A stretch of 64,000 nucleotides of DNA from Lentilactobacillus senioris DSM 24302 = JCM 17472 (GCF_001436555.1 NZ_AYZR01000008.1:306707-370706), one strand, 5' to 3'; positions 34,360-47,748 are shown, counted from the stretch's first letter. Numbers and translations are program-made. The notes: generated from the letters alone by a model not told the origin.

Positions 34360-35148
34360 GTGAAACAAAGAGTTATTACTGCAGTAGTGGCGTTAATTAT
34401 CTTTATTCCAATTATTTTAGCGGGAGGAATTTGGATTGATATTGCTGCTGCTGTCTTAGGGATTGTGGCTATTTCTGAAATACTAGTGATGAAGAAGAAA
34501 TTATTAATTTCTCCTGAAGCTATTATTTCCTACATCGGGGTTTTAAGTATTATTGCTCCGGAAAGCTGGATTAATATCTTACCAGCTCATGCCAGTCAAT
34601 TTTTCTTGTTCTACATCTTAGTTATGTTGTTGTTACTTTATACGGTCTTTTCTAAAAATCGGTTTTCATTTGATGATGCTGGAGTGCTCACTTTAGGAAT
34701 GCTGTATATTGGAATTGGTTTTCATTACTTTTTAACTGCTCGACACGTCGGGTTAACTATGCTACTTTATGCTTTATTTATTGTTTGGACTACTGATAGT
34801 GGAGCATATATTTTCGGTAGAATGTTTGGTAAACATAAATTAGCTCCCCACGTTAGTCCCAATAAAACTTGGGAAGGATCTATTTACGGTTCTTTATTTG
34901 GAACTATCATTTGTAGCATCTGGGCCTGGTTCTTTCCAATTCCAGGGTTCAGTGGTATTCTGATGGTCTTAGTAACGTTATGCTTGTCAATTGTCGGTCA
35001 ATTTGGAGATTTAGTTGAATCGTCATTGAAGCGTTACTATGGAGTTAAAGATTCTGGAAAGATTTTGCCAGGGCATGGCGGAATCCTAGATAGATTTGAT
35101 AGTTTATTGTTCGTATTACCAACACTTCATTTGTTGGGAATCATTTAA
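34360..35148 (+). CDS. cdsA: Phosphatidate cytidylyltransferase
   Basis: Makes CDP-diacylglycerol from phosphatidic acid and CTP. 262 aa polytopic membrane enzyme. Seen: about eight hydrophobic segments and the C-terminal signature (GQFGDLVESSLKR, YYGVKDSGKILPGHGG, ILDRFDS). GTG 34360 gives the usual MKQRVITA beginning; GTG 34351 is only 3 nt from AAAGGAG, so the later start is preferred. Directly follows uppS. Confidence 0.95.
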   Translation: MKQRVITAVVALIIFIPIILAGGIWIDIAAAVLGIVAISEILVMKKKLLISPEAIISYIGVLSIIAPESWINILPAHASQFFLFYILVMLLLLYTVFSKNRFSFDDAGVLTLGMLYIGIGFHYFLTARHVGLTMLLYALFIVWTTDSGAYIFGRMFGKHKLAPHVSPNKTWEGSIYGSLFGTIICSIWAWFFPIPGFSGILMVLVTLCLSIVGQFGDLVESSLKRYYGVKDSGKILPGHGGILDRFDSLLFVLPTLHLLGII

Positions 35149-35173
35149 AAAGTAGTTGGGAGGAATTACATCC

Positions 35174-36448
35174 TTGATAACAACGATAATTGTATTCATC
35201 ATCGTCTTCGGGATTTTAGTAGTATTTCATGAATTTGGGCATTATATAATGGCCAAACGGTCGGGAATTTTAGTTCGGGAATTTTCTATCGGTATGGGGC
35301 CCAAGGTATTTTATTATCGCAAAAACGAAACTACGTTTACTTTGCGTTTATTACCTGTGGGTGGTTATGTCCGGATGGCTGGCAGTTCGGATGATGAGGA
35401 TGAAGAGATCAAACCGGGGACTCCGGCAACACTGCAATTAGATGCTAATAATCGAGTTTCATCTATTAACATTAGCAACAAGACCTCTTTATTCCAAGGC
35501 ATTCCATTAACCATTACTAATTCTGATTTAGAAGAAGATCTTTGGATAGAAGGATATGAAAATGGTGACGAGACTGAAGTTAAGCGATTCAATGTAGATC
35601 ATGATGCTACGATTATTGAAAGCGACGGAGTGGAAGTGCAAATTGCTCCTAAAGATGTACAATTTCAATCAGCATCTTTAAAGAATCGAATGCTAACCAA
35701 TTTTGCCGGCGTTTTTAATAACTTTTTATTGGCAATCATTGTTTATACAATTTTGGGATTTGCCCAGGGTGGTGTGATTACTAACACCAACAAGGTAGAC
35801 GTAATGAGTCATGATTCGGTTGCCAAAGATGCCGGGATTAAGAACGGTGACCGTATTATTGCGGTTGAAGGCCACAAGACCGATGATTGGCAATCCGTTG
35901 CCACTCAAATTCAGGCACGACCAGGAAAAAAGACTGATGTTACAGTTAGTCGAAATGGTAAAACTAAGCAAATTGAGTTAACGCCGGATAAGCAGACTAC
36001 AAATGGTAAATCAGTCGGAGTAATTGGTGTGACTCAACAGCTAGACCATAGTTTTAAAGCAAAAATTTTGTCAGGGTTTACCCAATCATGGTCAATGACT
36101 AAGCAACTATTTACCGCCTTAGCATCCATGTTTACTGGTCATTTTAGTCTAAATGATTTAGGTGGGCCAGTTGCTATTTTTGCTACTACCTCACAGGCAA
36201 CTAAACTTGGTATTACCGGGGTATTAAGTTTCTTAGGCTTCCTATCACTTAACCTAGGAATTGTTAATCTAATTCCAATTCCGGGATTAGATGGTGGTAA
36301 ATTAGTATTAAACATTATTGAAGCTATTCGCCACAAGCCAGTTTCGGAAAAAACAGAAACGGTTATTACTCTTATTGGCTTTGCCTTTTTGATGATTCTG
36401 ATGATTTTAGTTACCTGGAATGATATTCAACGCTATTTCTTGCATTAA
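35174..36448 (+). CDS. rseP: Site-2 zinc metalloprotease RseP
   Basis: Intramembrane protease that cleaves membrane-bound regulators. 424 aa from TTG 35174, which is 10 nt after GGGAGG; a TTG at 35156 precedes that SD. Seen: HExxH in VVFHEFGHYIM near residue 20, GMGPKVFYYRKNET, a PDZ domain about 205-280 (AGIKNGDRIIAVEGHKTDDW), and NLIPIPGLDGGKL with the third metal ligand. Membrane segments at both ends. Fits the uppS-cdsA-rseP-proS order. Confidence 0.94.
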   Translation: MITTIIVFIIVFGILVVFHEFGHYIMAKRSGILVREFSIGMGPKVFYYRKNETTFTLRLLPVGGYVRMAGSSDDEDEEIKPGTPATLQLDANNRVSSINISNKTSLFQGIPLTITNSDLEEDLWIEGYENGDETEVKRFNVDHDATIIESDGVEVQIAPKDVQFQSASLKNRMLTNFAGVFNNFLLAIIVYTILGFAQGGVITNTNKVDVMSHDSVAKDAGIKNGDRIIAVEGHKTDDWQSVATQIQARPGKKTDVTVSRNGKTKQIELTPDKQTTNGKSVGVIGVTQQLDHSFKAKILSGFTQSWSMTKQLFTALASMFTGHFSLNDLGGPVAIFATTSQATKLGITGVLSFLGFLSLNLGIVNLIPIPGLDGGKLVLNIIEAIRHKPVSEKTETVITLIGFAFLMILMILVTWNDIQRYFLH

Positions 36449-38179
<1,731 letters not shown>

Positions 38180-38220
38180 TTGCAAATTTTTGAAAATGTT
38201 TTAAGATAATATGAGAAACC

Positions 38221-38250
38221 AAAAAACTGGGAGCTTCCCAGTTTTTTTTA
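38221..38250 (+). terminator. Terminator between proS and polC
   Basis: AAAAAACTGGGA and TCCCAGTTTTTT form a perfect stem with loop GCT, followed by a T run. It lies 22 nt before polC, so polC depends on read-through or a promoter within proS. Confidence 0.85.
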
Positions 38251-38271
38251 ATCATACGGGAGGAAAATCAC

Positions 38272-41200
38272 TTGGGACTGAATCAACATGAACTGTTCAA
38301 CAAGTTATTAGAGCAGTTAAACTGGACCGAAATGAGTTCTAATTCGGTATTTAACGATGCCCAAATTGAAAAAATTGAAGTTCACCAACAAAGCCAAATT
38401 TGGAATTTTAATGTTCACGTGGAAAACATCTTGCCATTTGACGTTTTTACTGAATTTTATGCTCGTTTAAAAGCGGCTTTTCAAGAAATTGCCCATGTGG
38501 AACTCCAAATTAAGACTAATGATACTGAGTTTAGTGAGTCTTTGATGCAGGAATACTGGCAGTGGGCGGTAATGAATAGTGGGGTTACTTCCCCACTAAT
38601 TCAAGAGCTTTGTGGCGGCAATAAATTACCTGTCTTGAATGATAAGCGGGTTGAATTTTTAGCTGAAAATGAAGTAGTTAAAAATTTTCTAACTACTCAG
38701 GCCCTGGGCCCAATCGAAGAAGCTTACCAAAGTGTGGGCTTTCCCAACTTTTCTATCCATACTTTTATTGATGAATCAGCTTCTCAACAAAAAATTGAGG
38801 CTTTGCAAAAAATGCGCGCTGACCAAGAAGCGTTTTTTGCTAAGCAAGCTAATGAAGAGAAAAAACAGTCCGATAATGGCCCCAAACAAGCTAAACCGTC
38901 TACCGGCAAGCTGGTGATCGGCCGTAAAATTGATCCGAAAGCACCTGTAATGCAAATGGCTAACATTGTGGATGAAGAAAATTCAGTTATTGTTTCTGGA
39001 TATGTTTTTGACAAAGAAGTTCGATCATTGCGTTCAGGGCGAAAACTGTTAATGCTGAAAGTAACTGATTACACTTCATCTTTTCAGGTGAAGAAGTTTT
39101 CTGGTAAAGATGACGAGGCCTTGTTTGATCAGGTGAATCCAGGTGATTGGATTAAGGTCCGTGGGAACGTAGCTGAAGATAATTATTCTCACGAGCTAAC
39201 CCTAAACGCTAATGATATCAATGGTATCTCCCATTCTAAACGGCAAGATACCGCTGAAAACAAACGGGTAGAGCTGCATCTACACACCCAAATGAGTCAG
39301 ATGGATGCCACTAATAACATCGCAGATTTTGTTAAGCAAGCCAAAAGTTGGGGGCACTCGGCAATTGCCATTACCGATCATAGTGGGGTCCAAGGATTTC
39401 CGGATGCCTTTCACGCTGCTGAGAAAAACGACATTAAAATGATTTACGGCGTGGAAGCTAATTTAGTCGATGATGGGGTACCAATTGCGTATAACGATGC
39501 CCATGAAGATCTCAAAAATGCTGAATACGTTGTTTTTGATGTGGAAACCACTGGTCTATCGGCTATTTATGACCGGGTGATTGAATTATCAGCGGTTAAA
39601 ATGCAAAATAATAACGTAATTGATCAGTTTGAAGAGTTTATTGATCCGGGATTTCCGCTATCAGAACAAACCACTAACTTAACGTCGATCACCAATGAAA
39701 TGGTTCGTGGCTCTAAGAGTGAAGAAGAAGTTTTCAAGTTATTCCGCGAATTTTGTGGTGATGACATTATTGTTGGTCATAACGTTACTTTTGACGTAGG
39801 CTTTATGAACACTGGTTATTTACGGTATTCTATGCCAGAAATTGCTAATCCAATTATTGATACCCTTACGTTAGCTCGGTTCTTATATCCTAATCTAAAG
39901 GGTTACCGACTTAATACGTTGGCCAAAAAATTCGATATTAATCTAGAACACCATCACCGAGCCATTTATGATGCTGAAACTACCGGTCATCTAAACTACT
40001 TGTTTTTAAAGGATGCTGAAGACCGGTACGGTATTGAATTTCATGACCAGTTAAACGGTCATATGAATGATAATGACGCATATAAACACGCCAGACCTTC
40101 TCATGCTATTTTGTTAGCACAAACCCAAGAAGGCTTGAAAAACATGTTTAAACTGGTTTCTTTATCTAATGTAGAATACTTTTACCGGGTCCCTAGAATC
40201 CCAAGAAGTGCGTTAGAAAAATATCGTGAAGGAATTTTAGTTGGTTCTGCTTGCTCTAACGGAGAAGTTTTTACCGCTATGATGCAAAAAGGGAAGGCGG
40301 AAGCCAAAAGTAAGGCCAAATTATATGATTATTTAGAAATTCAACCTACGGCGGCTTATAAACCGTTAATTGATTCTGAAATGATTAAGGGACAAGAAAA
40401 TCTCGAAGAAATTTTGACTAACATGGTTGAATTAGGAGCTGAATTGGATAAGCCAGTGGTAGCCACCGGTGACGTTCATTATCTAGACGCTCACGACTAT
40501 ATTTACCGGAAAATTTTAATTAATTCTCAAGGGGGCGCTAATCCCTTAAACCGGCAAACTTTTCCAGATCTTCATTTCTTGACTACTGATGAAATGCTTA
40601 GTGACTTGGCATTCTTAGGCGAGGAAAAAGCAGAAGAAGTGGTAGTTACTAATTCTAATTTAATTGCCGACCGAATCGATGAAGTTCATCCCTTAAAAGA
40701 TAAGCTCTATACCCCGAGAATGGATGGGGCTGAAGATGAAATTCAACGCCGGACAATGGATACTGCCCATGAAATGTATGGTGAAACTTTACCTGAGATT
40801 GTAGATCAACGATTAGAAAAGGAACTGAAAAGTATCATCGGAAATGGGTTCTCGGTAATTTATTTGATTGCCCAACGGTTGGTAGCTAAAAGTAATAAGG
40901 ACGGATACTTAGTAGGATCTCGGGGATCAGTTGGTTCCAGTTTAGTAGCCACTTTAACTGGAATTACGGAGGTTAATCCGTTGCCCCCTCATTATCGTTG
41001 TCCTAATTGTCAGTATTCTGAATTCTTTACCAAGGGTGAATATAGTTCTGGCTACGATTTACCGGTTAAAGAATGTCCTAACTGTGGTACAACGATGATC
41101 GGCGATGGCCACGATATTCCGTTTGAAACGTTCTTAGGTTTTACTGGTAACAAGGTTCCCGATATTGATTTGAATTTCTCGGGAGATTACCAACCAATTG

Positions 41201-42588
41201 CCCATAACTATACTAAGGTGTTGTTTGGGGAAAAGAACGTATTTCGGGCGGGAACTATTGGTACCGTGGCGGATAAAACTGCCTATGGGTACGTTAAGGC
41301 TTATGAACGAGATAAAGGTCAAGTGTACCGGCAAGCTGAAGAAGATCGGTTAGCCAAGGGAGCCACCGGGGTTAAGCGGACCACCGGACAACATCCGGCC
41401 GGAATCATCGTTGTGCCAGATTACATGGATATTTATGATTTTACCCCGATTCAATATCCGGCTGATGACCGATCAGCTGCCTGGCAAACCACGCATTTTG
41501 ATTTCCATTCAATTCATGATAATATCTTAAAAATTGATATTCTGGGACACGATGATCCCACGATGATTCGGATGCTTCAGGATTTATCCGGAATAGATCC
41601 TAAAACTATTCCAATGAACGATCCCGGGGTGATGTCTCTTTTTTCTAGTCCAGAAATTCTAGGGGTGAATGAAGAACAGATTCAGTCTAAAACGGGAACT
41701 TTAGGGGTGCCGGAATTTGGAACTCGATTTGTTCGAGGGATGTTAGAGGAGACCCATCCAAAGAACTATTCAGAATTGCTACAAATATCTGGACTTTCTC
41801 ACGGAACCGATGTGTGGTTGGGAAACGCGGAAGAATTAATCAAAAACGGTACTGCCACAATTGCTAATGTTATCGGATGTCGGGATAACATCATGACCGA
41901 CTTGATTCATTGGGGACTAGATTCTGAAATTGCCTTTCAAGTTATGGAACATGTGCGAAAAGGCAAAGGGATTCCTGATGAATGGCAGGATAAGATGCGA
42001 GAAGCTGATGTTCCAGATTGGTATATTGAATCTTGTCTGAAGATTAAATACATGTTTCCTAGAGCCCATGCTGCCGCATATATTTTGATGGCTTTACGAA
42101 TCGCTTACTTTAAAGTTTATTTCCCACTAGTTTATTATGCGGCTTACTTCTCTGTCCGGGCGGACGATTTCGATATCGTTTCAATGTGCCGGGGTAAGGA
42201 TGGTATTAAAAAAGCCATGAAAGAAATTAACGATAAAGGCATGGAAGCCTCTACCAAGGAAAAGAATTTATTAACCGTTTTGGAATTAGCTAATGAAATG
42301 ACTGAGCGTGGTTATAAATTTAAGATGGTAGATCTAGAAAAATCGGATTCTAGTGAATGGTTAATTGATGGCAATTCTTTGATTGCACCGTTTGATTCTG
42401 TTCCGGGATTAGGTTTAAACGTGGCTAAACAAATTGTGGCTGCTAGAGAAGACCGTCCATTCTTATCCAAGGAAGATTTAGCTAAGCGAGGGAAGGTTTC
42501 TAAGACCCTGATCGATTTTATGACCGATAATGGAGTTTTAGCTGGGTTACCAGATGAAAATCAACTTAGTCTATTTGATATGATGTAA
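38272..42588 (+). CDS. polC: DNA polymerase III alpha subunit, PolC type
   Basis: Replicative polymerase with built-in proofreading, 1438 aa, typical. Domains: N-terminal region, OB fold (about 220-330), PHP ([14 protein letters not shown] at 333), DEDD exonuclease from FDVETTGL (421) with [10 protein letters not shown] and [11 protein letters not shown], zinc finger CPNC...CPNC from about 910, palm catalytic DIDLNFSG (963), and a helix-hairpin-helix near [13 protein letters not shown] 38272 follows GGGAGG. Last gene of the uppS group. Confidence 0.97.
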   Translation: MGLNQHELFNKLLEQLNWTEMSSNSVFNDAQIEKIEVHQQSQIWNFNVHVENILPFDVFTEFYARLKAAFQEIAHVELQIKTNDTEFSESLMQEYWQWAVMNSGVTSPLIQELCGGNKLPVLNDKRVEFLAENEVVKNFLTTQALGPIEEAYQSVGFPNFSIHTFIDESASQQKIEALQKMRADQEAFFAKQANEEKKQSDNGPKQAKPSTGKLVIGRKIDPKAPVMQMANIVDEENSVIVSGYVFDKEVRSLRSGRKLLMLKVTDYTSSFQVKKFSGKDDEALFDQVNPGDWIKVRGNVAEDNYSHELTLNANDINGISHSKRQDTAENKRVELHLHTQMSQMDATNNIADFVKQAKSWGHSAIAITDHSGVQGFPDAFHAAEKNDIKMIYGVEANLVDDGVPIAYNDAHEDLKNAEYVVFDVETTGLSAIYDRVIELSAVKMQNNNVIDQFEEFIDPGFPLSEQTTNLTSITNEMVRGSKSEEEVFKLFREFCGDDIIVGHNVTFDVGFMNTGYLRYSMPEIANPIIDTLTLARFLYPNLKGYRLNTLAKKFDINLEHHHRAIYDAETTGHLNYLFLKDAEDRYGIEFHDQLNGHMNDNDAYKHARPSHAILLAQTQEGLKNMFKLVSLSNVEYFYRVPRIPRSALEKYREGILVGSACSNGEVFTAMMQKGKAEAKSKAKLYDYLEIQPTAAYKPLIDSEMIKGQENLEEILTNMVELGAELDKPVVATGDVHYLDAHDYIYRKILINSQGGANPLNRQTFPDLHFLTTDEMLSDLAFLGEEKAEEVVVTNSNLIADRIDEVHPLKDKLYTPRMDGAEDEIQRRTMDTAHEMYGETLPEIVDQRLEKELKSIIGNGFSVIYLIAQRLVAKSNKDGYLVGSRGSVGSSLVATLTGITEVNPLPPHYRCPNCQYSEFFTKGEYSSGYDLPVKECPNCGTTMIGDGHDIPFETFLGFTGNKVPDIDLNFSGDYQPIAHNYTKVLFGEKNVFRAGTIGTVADKTAYGYVKAYERDKGQVYRQAEEDRLAKGATGVKRTTGQHPAGIIVVPDYMDIYDFTPIQYPADDRSAAWQTTHFDFHSIHDNILKIDILGHDDPTMIRMLQDLSGIDPKTIPMNDPGVMSLFSSPEILGVNEEQIQSKTGTLGVPEFGTRFVRGMLEETHPKNYSELLQISGLSHGTDVWLGNAEELIKNGTATIANVIGCRDNIMTDLIHWGLDSEIAFQVMEHVRKGKGIPDEWQDKMREADVPDWYIESCLKIKYMFPRAHAAAYILMALRIAYFKVYFPLVYYAAYFSVRADDFDIVSMCRGKDGIKKAMKEINDKGMEASTKEKNLLTVLELANEMTERGYKFKMVDLEKSDSSEWLIDGNSLIAPFDSVPGLGLNVAKQIVAAREDRPFLSKEDLAKRGKVSKTLIDFMTDNGVLAGLPDENQLSLFDMM

Positions 42589-42595
42589 CTAAGAT

Positions 42596-42624
42596 TTGTA
42601 GTTATGCAGTAGGTGTGTTATAGT
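42596..42624 (+). promoter_or_regulatory. Promoter of the rimP-nusA-infB operon
   Basis: TTGTAG (42596-42601), 17-bp spacer, extended -10 TGT-TATAGT (TATAGT at 42619-42624). Transcription would start near 42631, upstream of the hairpin at 42648. Confidence 0.65.
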
Positions 42625-42647
42625 TAATCTATTGAATAACTCGAAAG

Positions 42648-42676
42648 GAGTGAGCAGAAATGCTCGCTCTTTTTAA
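42648..42676 (+). terminator. Leader hairpin/attenuator before rimP
   Basis: GAGTGAGCA (42648-42656) pairs with TGCTCGCTC (42661-42669) through a GAAA tetraloop, with one G-T pair, then five Ts. It could end polC transcripts, but it lies after the putative rimP promoter, so it may act as an attenuator. Confidence 0.75.
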
Positions 42677-42700
42677 TGGAAAAAATTAGGAGGCGCTTGA

Positions 42701-43171
42701 TTGAGTGAAGTAGTCGAAACAGTCAAAGGGGTAGTTGAACCAATTTTGGCTGAACATTCCTTTTATCTTTACGATATTGAATTTGTTAAAGAACAAAAGA
42801 GCTGGTATTTGCGAATTTATATTGACAAACCCGGGGGAATCACTATCGATGATTGTGTATTAGTTAGTGATGAGGTCAGTGAAAAATTAGATGAAATGGA
42901 TCCTGATCCAATCCCACAAGCGTATTACTTGGATGTTTCTTCCCCTGGTGCGGAAAGAACTTTACGTAACGAAAAAGATTTAAATGACGTGTTGGGAAGT
43001 TATATTCACGTTTCTCTTTACCAAAACCTAGAGGGACAAAAGGTATTTGAGGGTGACTTAACTGAAGTTAACTCCGACACTTTAGTATTAGACAATGTTG
43101 CAGGTCGTAAGACCGTAATTGAAATTCCACGTGATCAAATTGCAAAAGCACGTTTGGCGATTAAATTCTAG
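42701..43171 (+). CDS. rimP: Ribosome maturation factor RimP
   Basis: Needed for 30S subunit maturation. 156 aa. Seen: [54 protein letters not shown] (typical VSSPGxxRPL) and a C-terminal SH3-like domain. TTG 42701 follows TAGGAGG. First gene of the nus operon, followed 20 nt later by nusA. Confidence 0.94.
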   Translation: MSEVVETVKGVVEPILAEHSFYLYDIEFVKEQKSWYLRIYIDKPGGITIDDCVLVSDEVSEKLDEMDPDPIPQAYYLDVSSPGAERTLRNEKDLNDVLGSYIHVSLYQNLEGQKVFEGDLTEVNSDTLVLDNVAGRKTVIEIPRDQIAKARLAIKF

Positions 43172-43191
43172 TTTTTAAAGGAGAATGGAAA

Positions 43192-44364
43192 ATGAGTAAA
43201 GAACTTTTAGGGGCATTAAGTTCCCTTGAAGAGGAAAAAGGGATTAAAAAAGAGATCATTATTGAAGCGTTAGAAGCAGCATTAGTATCTGCTTACAAAC
43301 GTAATTATGGTCAAGCCCAAAATGTTGATGTTACCTTTGATGAAAAAAACGGTGACCTTCACGTGTACGCCGTTAAAAAGGTAGTAGAGGAAGTTTTGGA
43401 TCCCCAACTAGAAATCAGCCTATCCGATGCCCTACAAATTAATCGTGGATATGAACTAGGTGATGACATTAAATTTGAAGTTACCCCTAAAAACTTCGGC
43501 CGAATTGCTGCCCAAACTGCTAAGCAAGTGATTATGCAACGGGTTCGTGAAGCTGAACGAGAAATCGTGTTTGACCAATACAGCAAGTACCAAGATGAAT
43601 TGGTAACTGGTGAAGTTGAACGCCAAGATACTCGTTTTGTTTACGTTGATTTAGGCAACGTGGAAGCCGTAATGGGCGCCAAAGATCAAATGCCTAATGA
43701 AACCTACCGGGCTCAAGATAAGATCAAAGTTTATGTAACTAAGGTAGAAAATGCTAGCAAGGGACCTCAAGTTTTCGTTAGCCGGACAGCTCCAGGAATG
43801 CTTAAGCGGTTGTTTGAACAAGAAGTTCCTGAAGTTTATGATGGAACTGTTGAAATTGTATCTATTGCTAGAGAAGCCGGTGATCGAGCTAAAGTAGCAG
43901 TGCGGTCTAACAATAGTGACATTGATCCTGTGGGTACTACCGTTGGTCCTCGGGGACAGCGAGTTCAAACCATTGTGAACGAATTACATGGTGAAAACAT
44001 GGATATCGTTGAATGGAATGATGACGATGCTAAGTATATTGCCAATGCATTGAATCCAGCAGAAGTAGTTGATGTTATCTTTGATAAGGAAAACGATCGG
44101 GCATGTACCGTAATTGTTCCAGATTATCAATTATCATTGGCAATCGGAAAACGAGGTCAAAATGCTCGTTTAGCAGCACGGCTAACCGGCTTTAAGATTG
44201 ACATCAAATCAGAATCAGAAGCTCAAGAGTTATTCAATGACGCTGATGATCAACAAGTAGATAATAGTGTGGATGTAGAAGCTGATGATGGTTTTGATGA
44301 AGCTCATTATGTTGAAGAATTAGATAATGATCAACAAGCTGCAAATTTTGAACAAGACAATTAA
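43192..44364 (+). CDS. nusA: Transcription termination/antitermination factor NusA
   Basis: RNA polymerase-associated pausing and termination factor. 390 aa, the short Firmicute form without C-terminal acidic repeats. Seen: N-terminal domain, S1 domain (TGEVERQDTRFVYVDLGNVE), KH domains (VGTTVGPRGQRVQTI, LAIGKRGQNARLAARLTGFK). The last 45 residues are acidic. ATG 43192 follows AAAGGAG. Confidence 0.96.
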   Translation: MSKELLGALSSLEEEKGIKKEIIIEALEAALVSAYKRNYGQAQNVDVTFDEKNGDLHVYAVKKVVEEVLDPQLEISLSDALQINRGYELGDDIKFEVTPKNFGRIAAQTAKQVIMQRVREAEREIVFDQYSKYQDELVTGEVERQDTRFVYVDLGNVEAVMGAKDQMPNETYRAQDKIKVYVTKVENASKGPQVFVSRTAPGMLKRLFEQEVPEVYDGTVEIVSIAREAGDRAKVAVRSNNSDIDPVGTTVGPRGQRVQTIVNELHGENMDIVEWNDDDAKYIANALNPAEVVDVIFDKENDRACTVIVPDYQLSLAIGKRGQNARLAARLTGFKIDIKSESEAQELFNDADDQQVDNSVDVEADDGFDEAHYVEELDNDQQAANFEQDN

Positions 44365-44386
44365 TAAATATTAGGAGGTGGCACGA

Positions 44387-44686
44387 GTGAAAAACCGAAA
44401 AATTCCAATGCGAAAAGACGTCGTAACCGGAGAAATGGCTCCTAAAAAGGAACTGGTTAGAATCGTTCGTGACAGTGAAGGTAACGTGTCCATCGATGAA
44501 ACCGGCAAAAAATCCGGACGGGGAGCATATGTTTCAATTAATGTGGATGTAGCCAAGAAGGCTAAAGCTCAGCATGCCTTTGAAAAAACATTCTCTGTAA
44601 CGGTACCTGATGAATTTTATGATGAATTAATTGAATATGTTGATCATAAGCAGGCCCGAAAAGAGTTGTTTGAAAATGGACAATAA
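44387..44686 (+). CDS. ylxR: YlxR/DUF448 nucleic-acid-binding protein
   Basis: 99-aa protein. Seen: RKIPMRKDVVTGEMAPKKEL, VRIVRDSEGNVSIDETGKKS, GRGAYVSI, the YlxR signature; the usual Cys in RKCVVTG is Asp here. GTG 44387 is 8 nt from TAGGAGG; GTG 44378 overlaps the SD. Overlaps ylxQ by 11 nt. Confidence 0.92.
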   Translation: MKNRKIPMRKDVVTGEMAPKKELVRIVRDSEGNVSIDETGKKSGRGAYVSINVDVAKKAKAQHAFEKTFSVTVPDEFYDELIEYVDHKQARKELFENGQ

Positions 44687-44993
44687 ACAAGCTACTCTAC
44701 AATTTTTGGGATTGGCACGGAGAGCTCGTAAACTAGTTACGGGGCAAGATTTAGTCTTAACAGCAATTAGAAATCAAAAGGCCAAATTTGTGTTTGTTGC
44801 TTCCGATGCCGGGGTTAATACTGCTAAAAAATTTATTGATAAATCAAATTATTACCATGTACCCGTTTATAACGGTTACACTAAGGATGAGTTAAGTACT
44901 GCCATTGGACAAAAACGTTCAATTATCGGTGTTTTAGATGCCGGAATGGCTAAAAAGCTGGTAACCCTTATCCATAATCAAAAAGGAGAGTGA
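44676..44993 (+). CDS. ylxQ: L7Ae-family protein YlxQ
   Basis: 105-aa L7Ae/L30e-fold RNA-binding protein. Seen: [36 protein letters not shown], and [19 protein letters not shown]. Starts at ATG 44676 inside ylxR; the upstream in-frame sequence re-reads ylxR. Probable kink-turn RNA binder; role unknown. Followed 4 nt later by infB. Confidence 0.92.
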   Translation: MDNKQATLQFLGLARRARKLVTGQDLVLTAIRNQKAKFVFVASDAGVNTAKKFIDKSNYYHVPVYNGYTKDELSTAIGQKRSIIGVLDAGMAKKLVTLIHNQKGE

Positions 44994-44997
44994 TGAT

Positions 44998-47379
44998 ATG
45001 GGGAAAAAGCGTATCTATGAACTAGCAAAAGAATTGAATGTATCTAGTAAAGAAATTATTGATGATGCAAATCGAGCTGGCTATGATATTAAAAATCATA
45101 TGTCAACTGTCGACGATGCTCAGGAAAAGAGAATTCGCCAAGTGTTTTCAAAACAAAATCAAAAGAGCACTACTAAACCTACAAATACTGCCAGCCATAC
45201 TAACAATGCTGGTAACCAAAATCATAACAGCAGTGATGCTAAACACTCGGCTAATAGCCAACATAATAACAACCATTCTAGCAATCAAAATCATGCTAAT
45301 GGACAAAATAGAAATAATAATCAAAACCGTTCTAATAATTCTAATCGGAATGGTAACCAAAGCCACACTAGTAACCAAAATTATACTAGTAGTAGCAATC
45401 AAAACCGTTCGACTACCAGTAGCCATAAACCAGCTGGAAATCAATCCCATGGCAACAATGGTGGTGGCAGATACGGTGGTAGCTTGAACCGGAATAATAA
45501 TTCAGGTAACCGTAACAGTAAGAAATTTAACAAGAAGCAAAACAAACGCCAAAAGAAACAAAAGAATCAACGGTTAAAAGAAACTGAACACCATGTATCT
45601 GTTCGAAAAGAACGGCCATTACCAGAAGTATTAGTTTATTCTGATGGCATGAACGCTCAAGATCTAGGAAAAATTTTGCACAGAGAACCAGCCGAAATCG
45701 TTAAGAAGTTATTTATGCTGGGTGTGATGGTTAACCAAAATCAATCTTTGGATAAAGATACTATTGAAATTTTAGCTGCTGATTATGGTATTGGTGCAGA
45801 AGAAAAAATAGAAGAAAATATTTCTGATATTGATACTTTGTATGATCAAGAAATGGAAAATACCGAACACTTAGAAAACCGGCCACCAGTTGTTACTATC
45901 ATGGGCCACGTTGATCATGGTAAAACTACTTTGCTTGATCATCTTCGTCATTCTCATATTACTGCTGGAGAAGCTGGGGGAATTACCCAAGCGATCGGTG
46001 CTTACCAAGTTCGCCATAGCGACAATGTTATTACGTTCTTAGATACCCCCGGACATGCTGCCTTTACTGAAATGCGTGCACGTGGTGCTAACGTCACTGA
46101 CATTACCATTTTGGTGGTAGCCGCTGATGATGGGGTTATGCCTCAGACTATCGAAGCCATTAACCATGCTAAAGCTGCCGGAACACCAATTATCGTGGCA
46201 GTTAACAAGGTTGATAAACCAGATGCCAATCCAGCCCACGTTACTGAACAATTAGCTGAATACGGATTAATCCCTGAAGACTGGGGTGGCGATACTATTT
46301 TTGTTAATATTTCTGCTAAATTTGGCGAAAATATTGATGAATTACTAGACATGATCGTCCTTCAATCAGAAATGATGGAATTAAAGGCTAACCCTGATCA
46401 AGCAGCTGTTGGTTCAGTTATCGAAGCTCGATTAGATCAAGGTAAAGGTTCTGTAGCTACATTGCTTGTTCAACAAGGTACGATGCACGTTGGTGATCCA
46501 ATCGTTGTGGGTCATACTTTTGGTCGGGTTAGAACTATGACTAATGAACGGGGTCGTGATTTAAAGAAAGCCACCCCATCTACTCCAGTAGAGATTACCG
46601 GGCTTAACGAAGTTCCAGAAGCTGGGGATCACTTTGTAGTCTTCCCTGATGAAAAGAGTGCTCGAGCAGCGGGTGAAGCTAGAGCTAAAGAAGCTCAAAT
46701 GGAAGAACGTCGGAAAACTAACCACGTTACTTTGGACAACTTGTTTGATTCCCTTAAAGAAGGCGAAATGAAATCAGTTGATATCGTGATTAAAGCCGAT
46801 GTTCAAGGTTCAGTTGAAGCCTTAGCTAATAGCTTACAAAAGATTGATGTCGAAGGTGTGAAGGTCAACATTATTCATACTGGAGTAGGTGCCATTAACG
46901 AAAGTGATGTCGCCTTAGCTGCTGCAAGTAACGCTATTATTATTGGGTTTAATGTACGCCCAACTCCACAGGCCAAGGCTCAAGCTGAATCCGAAAAAGT
47001 TGATATGCGTTTACACCAAGTTATCTATAACGCTATCGATGAAGTAGAATCAGCAATGAAAGGGATGCTTGAACCAACTTACGAAGAAGAAGTAACTGGT
47101 GAAGTTGAAGTTCGTGAAATTTACAAGGCATCTAAAGTTGGTACCATTGCCGGTGGGATGGTTGTTAGCGGAGTAGTTAACAAGAATAGTAAAGTACGTT
47201 TAATTCGTGACGGCGTAGTGATTTATGATGGTGAACTTAACAGTTTGAAACGCTTCAAGGATGATGTTAACCAAGTTAAGCAAGGTTTCGAACTTGGACT
47301 AACTATTCAAGATTACAATGATATTAAAGTCGGCGACGTGATCGAAGCTTACGTTATGAAAGAAGTTCCAGTTAAGTAA
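44998..47379 (+). CDS. infB: Translation initiation factor IF-2 with Asn-rich linker
   Basis: GTPase that brings fMet-tRNA to the 30S subunit. 793 aa. Domains: IF2N (about 1-52, [16 protein letters not shown]), an Asn/Ser/His/Gln-rich linker (about 58-187), a second IF2N region ([20 protein letters not shown]), GTPase domain with [12 protein letters not shown] near 303, [13 protein letters not shown], and C-terminal beta-barrel domains. The linker is low-complexity and ends in a basic [14 protein letters not shown] stretch. ATG 44998 follows AAAGGAGAG. Confidence 0.96.
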   Translation: MGKKRIYELAKELNVSSKEIIDDANRAGYDIKNHMSTVDDAQEKRIRQVFSKQNQKSTTKPTNTASHTNNAGNQNHNSSDAKHSANSQHNNNHSSNQNHANGQNRNNNQNRSNNSNRNGNQSHTSNQNYTSSSNQNRSTTSSHKPAGNQSHGNNGGGRYGGSLNRNNNSGNRNSKKFNKKQNKRQKKQKNQRLKETEHHVSVRKERPLPEVLVYSDGMNAQDLGKILHREPAEIVKKLFMLGVMVNQNQSLDKDTIEILAADYGIGAEEKIEENISDIDTLYDQEMENTEHLENRPPVVTIMGHVDHGKTTLLDHLRHSHITAGEAGGITQAIGAYQVRHSDNVITFLDTPGHAAFTEMRARGANVTDITILVVAADDGVMPQTIEAINHAKAAGTPIIVAVNKVDKPDANPAHVTEQLAEYGLIPEDWGGDTIFVNISAKFGENIDELLDMIVLQSEMMELKANPDQAAVGSVIEARLDQGKGSVATLLVQQGTMHVGDPIVVGHTFGRVRTMTNERGRDLKKATPSTPVEITGLNEVPEAGDHFVVFPDEKSARAAGEARAKEAQMEERRKTNHVTLDNLFDSLKEGEMKSVDIVIKADVQGSVEALANSLQKIDVEGVKVNIIHTGVGAINESDVALAAASNAIIIGFNVRPTPQAKAQAESEKVDMRLHQVIYNAIDEVESAMKGMLEPTYEEEVTGEVEVREIYKASKVGTIAGGMVVSGVVNKNSKVRLIRDGVVIYDGELNSLKRFKDDVNQVKQGFELGLTIQDYNDIKVGDVIEAYVMKEVPVK

Positions 47380-47392
47380 GGAGGGCTATTAA

Positions 47393-47743
47393 ATGGCTCA
47401 ATATCGAGTAGGTCGATTAGAACAAGAAGTGCAACGAGAAGTAAATGATATTTTACTCAAACGGGTACGTGATCCTCGAGTACAAGGGGTTACCGTAACT
47501 GGAGTAGAAGTGACCGGTGATTTACAACAGGCCACCATTTACTACAGCATCTTGTCTGACAAGGCTGGTGAAGGTCAAAAGACTGCCGCTGGTCTAGAAA
47601 AAGCCACCGGTTTGATTCGAAAAGAATTAGGTTCTCGTCTTAGTATCTATAAGACTCCAGAATTAAAATTTGTTCGAGATGAATCAGTTCAATACGGTGA
47701 TAATATTGATCGGTTAATTAACGAAATGAACCGTAAAGATTAA
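47393..47743 (+). CDS. rbfA: Ribosome-binding factor A
   Basis: 30S maturation and cold-adaptation factor. 116 aa. Seen: RVGRLEQEVQREVNDILLKR, VRDPRVQGVTVTGVEVTGDL, and LRSRLSIYKTPELKF-like GSRLSIYKTPELKFVRDES. ATG 47393 follows AAGGAGGG. A terminator at 47749 separates it from truB. Confidence 0.94.
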   Translation: MAQYRVGRLEQEVQREVNDILLKRVRDPRVQGVTVTGVEVTGDLQQATIYYSILSDKAGEGQKTAAGLEKATGLIRKELGSRLSIYKTPELKFVRDESVQYGDNIDRLINEMNRKD

Positions 47744-47748
47744 TCTAG

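Noticed and set aside
38732-38917. 61-aa ORF inside polC
   Set aside because: Frame shadow without SD; polC reading frame is continuous.
45038-45487. 149-aa ORF in another frame of infB
   Set aside because: It arises from the repetitive Asn-rich codons of the IF-2 linker (AAT/AAC read as ATA, TAA-free), with no SD and no recognisable protein.
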